A stretch of DNA of 64,000 bases from Paenibacillus peoriae KCTC 3763 (GTDB taxonomy: Bacteria; Bacillota; Bacilli; Paenibacillales; Paenibacillaceae), in NCBI RefSeq assembly GCF_000236805.1, contig NZ_AGFX01000011.1, positions 620,001 to 684,000 of the forward strand. Reading direction: 5' to 3'. The translations under genes were made by a program, and so were the position numbers. The first letter of the stretch is position 1, and each line of letters starts with the position of its first letter. Under the pieces are notes generated by a model that was not told where the DNA came from, ran no database searches, and saw only the letters and a list, made by a program, of their open reading frames with translations. This document shows, piece by piece, positions 60,037-64,000 of the stretch.

Positions 60037-61554
60037 ATGAGTTCACAAGTATATACGCTGGAGATGAAGAAAATCGGCAAGCAATTTGCTGGTGTGGATG
60101 CGCTGCGAGCGGTGGATTTTACAGTGCATGGCGGCGAGATTCACGCTCTGTTAGGTGCTAACGGGGCAGGCAAAAGCACATTGATGAAAATATTGTCCGG
60201 CGCATATCGTTCCGATCAGGGAACCATCGTAGCAAGTGGCAAGGAACTGAGCATTAACTCGCCGTGGGAGGCCAAAAGAGCCGGGATTCACTGTGTGTAT
60301 CAGGAGGTCGATTCGGCGCTTGTGCCGCAGTTAAGTGTCGCTGAGAACATTATTTTGGACGATCTGTCAGCACCTGAAGGACGATGGTGGGCCGCGCCGG
60401 GCTCTATGCGCAGACGAGCGCGTGAGGCGCTGGCACGGCTGGAAGCTGACATTGATGTACGGCAATACGTGTCTGAATTAACGTTGGCAGAAAAGCAGCT
60501 TGTACTCATCGCACGTATTTTGACACAGCAGGCGAAGACGATCATTTTTGATGAGCCAACAGCACCACTCAGCGAGGAAGAAACGCGCCGCTTGTTCCGC
60601 ACGATCCATACCCTCAAGGATGAGGGGGTTGCATGCATCCTGATCACGCATCGGTTGCCGGAGGTCATCGAGCACAGTGACCGTGTGACGGTGATGCGTG
60701 ACGGTGAGCGAGTGTTCACGGGCTCTGCCTCTGATTTAAGTGTAGGAGACATTGTTACGCATATGCTGGGGAAAACATTTGAAGAGGAGTTTCCGAAAAC
60801 TGAAAGTCCTATTGGGGAAACGATATTGGAAGCGAGAGGGCTTCGCAAGGGGTTACGAGTTCACGGCGTTGATTTACAGGTCAAATGTGGAGAAATTTTA
60901 TCAATTGTGGGTTTGGTCGGTGCAGGCAAAACGGAGCTGTCACGGCTTCTTACAGGGGCAGACAGACCCGATAAGGGGGAGCTGGTCTATAAAGGTCGTT
61001 CCATTCGTTTGAGAGAGCCTGCGGATGCGGTCGTGCAAGGAATTGTGTCGATACCTGAGGAACGGCGGAAGCAGGGTGTACTGATAGAGGAGAACGTCGA
61101 ACGAAACCTTAGTCTACCGCTCTTGGGCAAGCTCAGTGTTCTTGGTTTCATCTCTCGAGCAAAAGAACGTGCTAACGGTAATAAGGTTGTCGCATCTCTT
61201 GGCATTAAGACACCATCTCTGCGCCAGAATGTTAAATACTTGAGCGGTGGGAATCAGCAAAAGGTAGCGATTGGCAAATGGCTGCATTCCGGAGCGGATG
61301 TGTTTGTTTTTGACGAGCCGACCAAGGGCGTGGATATTGGGGCAAAAAGCGATATTTTCCGTATCATTGGTGAATTGGCGGCGCAAGGTAAAGCAATCAT
61401 TTATCTCACCTGTGAATTTGCTGAAGGGATCGGCATTGGGGATCGGATTGCAGTGATGTATGATGGCAAAATAATTAAGGAATTTGCGCGGGGCGAAGTG
61501 GAACAGGAACAGCTCCTGTTGTATGCTAGCGGCGGTGAAGAGGTGCATGCATGA
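60037..61554 (+). CDS. sugar ABC transporter ATP-binding protein (RbsA/MglA type)
   Basis: Double-cassette ATPase. The 505 residues hold two ABC domains: first with GANGAGKSTLMKIL and IIFDEPTAPLS; second with Walker A GLVGAGKTELSRLL, signature LSGGNQQKVAIGKWL and Walker B VFVFDEPTKGVD. The first-domain signature VSELTLAEKQLVLIARIL lacks the full LSGGQ, as usual in this family. The start is uncertain: the Shine-Dalgarno AAGGGGG fits an out-of-frame ATG at 60030 better than the in-frame ATG at 60037, 12 nt away. Overlaps the permease gene by ATGA. Confidence 0.9.
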   Translation: MSSQVYTLEMKKIGKQFAGVDALRAVDFTVHGGEIHALLGANGAGKSTLMKILSGAYRSDQGTIVASGKELSINSPWEAKRAGIHCVYQEVDSALVPQLSVAENIILDDLSAPEGRWWAAPGSMRRRAREALARLEADIDVRQYVSELTLAEKQLVLIARILTQQAKTIIFDEPTAPLSEEETRRLFRTIHTLKDEGVACILITHRLPEVIEHSDRVTVMRDGERVFTGSASDLSVGDIVTHMLGKTFEEEFPKTESPIGETILEARGLRKGLRVHGVDLQVKCGEILSIVGLVGAGKTELSRLLTGADRPDKGELVYKGRSIRLREPADAVVQGIVSIPEERRKQGVLIEENVERNLSLPLLGKLSVLGFISRAKERANGNKVVASLGIKTPSLRQNVKYLSGGNQQKVAIGKWLHSGADVFVFDEPTKGVDIGAKSDIFRIIGELAAQGKAIIYLTCEFAEGIGIGDRIAVMYDGKIIKEFARGEVEQEQLLLYASGGEEVHA

Positions 61555-62537
61555 AGGAAAAATGGTTAAACGTCTCATTTCGTTATGGTGCTGTAGTAGT
61601 CATTATTGGTGTGTTGGCGTTTTTTTCAGCCACATTGCCTTATTTCTGGACGTATGACAATTTGATGGACATTCTTGGTTCTATTGCGATTGTGACTTTC
61701 GTGGCTATTGGTGTGACGCTATCACTAATCGTAGATGGTTTTGACCTGTCGGTTGGAGCTACGGTATCTTTGACGACGGTAGTTTCAGCTTCTTTGATGA
61801 TTTGGTATGAACAGCCTGTGGCCGTGGTCATCGTAGTGTCCTTGGTTGTTGGAGCTTTGGTTGGACTACTGAATTCATTGCTGATTATTAAGCTACGTAT
61901 TCCCGATTTGCTGGCAACCCTCGCAATCATGTATATTGTAAGTGGGATTCATAAAACGTATGCACAAGGTTACACCATTTACAACCATATGCAGTTTCCT
62001 GACGGCAGCAAGGCGCCGGGAGAGATATCCCCTGCATTTCTTCTGTTGGGGCAAGGAAAATGGCTTGGCATTCCGATTTCAGTTATTTTGCTGCTGCTGG
62101 CTGTGGTGGCGGTGCATATTTTCTTGACTTACACGAAGCATGGGCGTCAAATGTATGTGACTGGAGGCAATGAAGAAGCCGCTCGTTTGTCAGGCATACG
62201 GGTAAAAAAAGTCCGTACACTAGCCTACGTGGCTTCGGGCGTATTTGCGGCAATAGCCGGTATATTGTATGCTTCCCGTGTAGGCTCGGGTCAAATTGAT
62301 GCAGGCTCTCCATTACTTATGGAGGCAGTTGCTGCAGTTTTCGTTGGTTTTTCGGTCTTTGGAGCCGGTAAACCTAATGTCATCGGTACTTTTATTGGTG
62401 CGGTGCTGATCGGGGTATTGGTCAATGGACTGACGATGATGAATGTGCAATATTTTGCTCATGATATCGTCAAGGGCGTAGTGCTAGTACTCGCGCTGGC
62501 CGTTACTTTTTACGTGTTAAACCGTCGCCGTACTTGA
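61551..62537 (+). CDS. sugar ABC transporter permease (RbsC type)
   Basis: Membrane component of the same transporter. The 328 residues have about ten membrane segments, the family loop GFDLSVGATVSLTTVV near residue 63, IPDLLATLAIMYIVSGI and the C-terminal cytosolic EAA-like loop GGNEEAARLSGIRVKKVRT. Translation is coupled by ATGA to the ATPase. No kinase, isomerase, regulator or rbsD lies alongside. Confidence 0.9.
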   Translation: MKEKWLNVSFRYGAVVVIIGVLAFFSATLPYFWTYDNLMDILGSIAIVTFVAIGVTLSLIVDGFDLSVGATVSLTTVVSASLMIWYEQPVAVVIVVSLVVGALVGLLNSLLIIKLRIPDLLATLAIMYIVSGIHKTYAQGYTIYNHMQFPDGSKAPGEISPAFLLLGQGKWLGIPISVILLLLAVVAVHIFLTYTKHGRQMYVTGGNEEAARLSGIRVKKVRTLAYVASGVFAAIAGILYASRVGSGQIDAGSPLLMEAVAAVFVGFSVFGAGKPNVIGTFIGAVLIGVLVNGLTMMNVQYFAHDIVKGVVLVLALAVTFYVLNRRRT

Positions 62538-62785
62538 AATTGTCTGTGGACTGTATTACTATAAACCTTGTTGTTCCACGCAAGAAGGGTGCCATTAAAC
62601 GCCAGTTTCGGCCTACATTGCGGAGGTTAGGTATATTCTATGTATATTTAACGACGAAACGGAAACAGATGATAACATTATGGAAGGCAGTATGCCGCCC
62701 GCGTTATTTTATACAGGCGTTCTTATCGGTCTATTGCACCGATAACCTTGATGCTGGACTACACTTGAATTAGGAGGTGAAAATT
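62538..62785 (+). other. upstream region of hbs with an inverted repeat
   Basis: The 248-bp gap contains TTATCGGT (62723-62730) and ACCGATAA (62738-62745), a perfect 8-bp inverted repeat with 7-base spacer, about 40 bp before hbs. It has no T-run, so it could be an operator or a leader hairpin. I see no promoter I would defend. Confidence 0.5.
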
Positions 62786-63058
62786 ATGAATAAAACGGAT
62801 TTGATCAATCAGGTTGCTGAAAGCACTGAATTGTCCAAAAAGGACGTAACCAAAGCCATTGACGCTGTATTTGAGGCGATCTCCGGAGCACTGCAAAACG
62901 GGGACAAGGTACAACTGGTAGGTTTCGGAAACTTTGAGGTTCGTGAACGTTCCGCACGTAAAGGACGTAACCCGCAAACAGGAGAAGAAATCGAAATCCC
63001 TGCGAGCAAAATTCCGGCATTTAAACCGGGTAAAGCGCTCAAGGACGGAATTAAATAA
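62786..63058 (+). CDS. hbs: HU family DNA-binding protein
   Basis: Abundant nucleoid protein that bends DNA. ATG at 62786 after AGGAGGTG gives 90 residues with the helical dimer core [41 protein letters not shown] (beta arm, Pro at tip) and the C-terminal helix [11 protein letters not shown]. In Bacillus the order is hbs-folE(mtrA)-mtrB; folE is missing here. Confidence 0.95.
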   Translation: MNKTDLINQVAESTELSKKDVTKAIDAVFEAISGALQNGDKVQLVGFGNFEVRERSARKGRNPQTGEEIEIPASKIPAFKPGKALKDGIK

Positions 63059-63086
63059 GATTTCTTACATATTCCCATTGCGCTGG

Positions 63087-63122
63087 AAAGACCGTGAATT
63101 TGATTCACGGCCTTTTCTTTTT
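63087..63122. terminator. hbs terminator
   Basis: AAGACCGTGAAT-ttg-ATTCACGG-x-CTTTTCTTTTT, a nearly perfect stem; it lies between hbs and the convergent small gene. Confidence 0.85.
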
Positions 63123-63145
63123 GTTCTGTATACTCCAGGACAGAT

Positions 63146-63319
63146 TTACTTCAGGGTAGAGGTACTTTGGACAGAAGAAGAGGAAACTGTCTTGTCGTTC
63201 CGCGAGGCATATGCGATCAGGACCAGTGGTTCACCTGTCAGCTCGGCGAATTCATGCTCCAGCTGTTGCAGTCGCTCAATTTGGGCAGGACTGAGATTGG
63301 CCGGAAGATAGTTTTTCAT
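63146..63319 (-). CDS. small hypothetical protein (57 aa)
   Basis: ATG at 63319, eight bases after AAGGAG, opens 57 codons: MKNYLPANLSPAQIERLQQL, then EHEFAELTGEPLVLIAYASR and a Ser/Thr-rich tail. The first part is a helix-turn pattern, and the middle (TGEPLVLIAYAS) is a beta-strand-like segment. A longer in-frame start has no ribosome site. I do not recognise the family; conserved-looking composition suggests a real gene on its own. Confidence 0.65.
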   Translation of the reverse strand: MKNYLPANLSPAQIERLQQLEHEFAELTGEPLVLIAYASRNDKTVSSSSVQSTSTLK

Positions 63320-63410
63320 CAGATTTGCTCCTTTCGTTAACATATGAGGCTGCACGGATAGTATGGCTCGTGATCCGCTAATTGTTGCAGGTAATGCTAG
63401 AAGCATGTAG

Positions 63411-63439
63411 TTGACAAAACGAGCTCAAATCTCCATCAT
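63411..63439 (+). promoter_or_regulatory. possible sigma-A promoter of mtrB
   Basis: A perfect TTGACA (63411-63416) and a weak CATCAT (63434-63439) at 17 bp, 37 bp before mtrB. Confidence 0.45.
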
Positions 63440-63475
63440 AAAAAGTATAGCTTCGGCTCTCAGGGGGGAAAAGAA

Positions 63476-63706
63476 ATGGAAGATAACGTGCCAGGTAGCA
63501 GTGAGTACGTCGTAATTAAAGCGAAAAGCAATGGGTGTCAGGTTTTTGGTCTGACTAGAGGACAAGATACACGCCTGCATCATTCAGAAAAACTGGACAA
63601 GGGCGAGGTAATGATCGTCCAGTTTACGGATCACACCTCTGCCATTAAAATTCGCGGTAAAGCCGTAGTTATGACCAAACACGGAGTTGTGGATACAGAG
63701 GATTAA
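63476..63706 (+). CDS. mtrB: trp RNA-binding attenuation protein TRAP
   Basis: Tryptophan-activated RNA-binding protein that forms an 11-subunit ring and binds GAG/UAG repeats in trp leaders to terminate transcription. The 76 residues match Bacillus [59 protein letters not shown]; the RNA-contact Lys-Lys-Arg set (in LDKGE, IKIRGK) and the Trp-pocket threonines (LTRG, HTSA) are present. ATG follows CAGGGGGGAAAAG. No TRAP-target repeat array is evident in this window. Confidence 0.94.
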   Translation: MEDNVPGSSEYVVIKAKSNGCQVFGLTRGQDTRLHHSEKLDKGEVMIVQFTDHTSAIKIRGKAVVMTKHGVVDTED

Positions 63707-63709
63707 AAT

Positions 63710-63732
63710 GCAGGCATAGCCTGCTTTTTTTT
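63710..63732 (+). terminator. mtrB terminator
   Basis: GCAGGC-ata-GCCTGC then eight T; the arms are the same as those of the cmk leader hairpin. Confidence 0.9.
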
Positions 63733-63804
63733 GTTGTACAATGAGAGTGAGGACCTTTACCGTAGCAAGTCCACATTATGGAGTAGGGGTCAGGGGAGGT
63801 TCGG

Positions 63805-64000
63805 ATGAAACCTTGGATTGTACTCGGCAGCTCGATTCTCATAACCGCTGCGGCAGCCATATTGCTGCCCTCTTTACATACACTGGATTCGGGGACCGCG
63901 GCTGTCCGTGAGACCCAGGCGGCGATATCGACTCAGCAGCGAGTGCGGCTGACCGATGACAATCTGGTGGATACGCTCAAGGAGCTTCCTTTGACAACAC
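63805..64000 (+). CDS. unidentified secreted or membrane-anchored protein (partial)
   Basis: ATG follows AGGGGAGG. The visible 65 codons begin MKPWIVLGSSILITAAAAIL, one hydrophobic helix serving as signal or anchor, and continue as a polar extracytoplasmic part ending LVDTLKELPLTT at the window edge. I cannot name a family from this fragment; in Bacillus mtrB is followed by hepS, which this does not resemble at its start. Confidence 0.65.
   Translation, partial: MKPWIVLGSSILITAAAAILLPSLHTLDSGTAAVRETQAAISTQQRVRLTDDNLVDTLKELPLTT

Noticed and set aside
59210-60046. 278-codon minus-strand ORF opposite the sugar-binding protein
   Set aside because: Shadow of a clear lipoprotein gene; Cys- and His-rich with no family resemblance.
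1-64000. CRISPR arrays, tRNA or rRNA genes, insertion sequences, prophage or toxin-antitoxin modules
   Set aside because: Reading both strands I found no repeat-spacer array, no transposase or integrase except the housekeeping XerD, and no tRNA cloverleaf I could support; the nucleotidyltransferase-like gene has no antitoxin-like partner.

Overview
The window is a core-chromosome segment of an endospore-forming Firmicute, most probably a Paenibacillus of the polymyxa type. The evidence is gene content and gene order: spoIIM-fur-yqzK-xerD-punA, dacF-spoIIAA-spoIIAB-sigF, spoVAA-spoVAB-spoVAF-lysA-ppiB, scpA-scpB, dacB-spmA-spmB-rluB-resDE, mecB-prsW-ypeB-ypfA-cmk-plsC-ypfD, der-plsY-gpsA-spoIVA and hbs-mtrB follow the Bacillus order, but many genes that flank them in Bacillus are absent. 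Several starts are TTG or GTG behind strong Shine-Dalgarno sequences. I see no insertion sequence, prophage, CRISPR array, rRNA or tRNA.

Layout. 0-6.7 kb: end of a thymidine kinase gene, then the branched-chain 2-oxoacid dehydrogenase operon (lpdV, bkdAA, bkdAB, bkdB) and lipB, which makes the lipoyl group that bkdB needs. 6.7-9.1 kb: an M20 peptidase, nudF, and two very small genes on the minus strand (prli42 and mciZ). 9.1-14.1 kb: endonuclease Q, spoIIM, fur, yqzK, xerD, punA. 14.2-15.4 kb: an O-antigen-ligase-like membrane protein on the minus strand, interrupting the usual punA-dacF neighbourhood. 15.7-21.5 kb: dacF, the spoIIA operon and a shortened spoVA operon behind a textbook sigma-G promoter. 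21.6-27.8 kb: lysA, ppiB, a two-polypeptide fused 2-oxoacid:ferredoxin oxidoreductase and an IDEAL-domain protein. 27.9-31.8 kb: FMN riboswitch, a riboflavin operon that lacks ribD and the ribA half of ribBA, and scpAB. 32-40 kb: sporulation and spore-coat genes (gerW, tgl, dacB, spmAB), rluB and the ResDE two-component system. 40-44.3 kb: serA behind a T-box, a CPBP protease and a polysaccharide deacetylase lipoprotein. 44.4-56.4 kb: mecB, prsW, ypeB, ypfA, cmk, plsC, an S1-domain protein, der, plsY, gpsA, spoVIF, a nucleotidyltransferase-like gene and a 2Fe-2S ferredoxin. 56.8-64 kb: spoIVA, a ribose-type sugar ABC transporter, hbs, a small hypothetical gene, mtrB (TRAP) and the start of an unidentified secreted or membrane protein.

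How the parts fit. Most genes serve housekeeping (lipid head-group and acyl steps plsC/plsY/gpsA, chromosome condensation scpAB/hbs, dimer resolution xerD) or successive stages of sporulation (spoIIA switch, spoIIM engulfment, mciZ, spoIVA coat base, spoVA/ypeB/gerW germination, dacB/dacF/spmAB cortex, tgl coat cross-linking). Regulation visible in the DNA includes an FMN riboswitch, a T-box, a promoter-proximal terminator in front of cmk, and candidate sigma-G, sigma-E and sigma-H/Spo0A promoters.

I did not find a clearly new multi-gene system. The observations most worth follow-up are the incomplete riboflavin operon, the terminator placed almost at the cmk transcription start, the rearranged oxidoreductase, the spoVA and ypeB loci without their usual essential partners, and the thymidine kinase with an altered P-loop.
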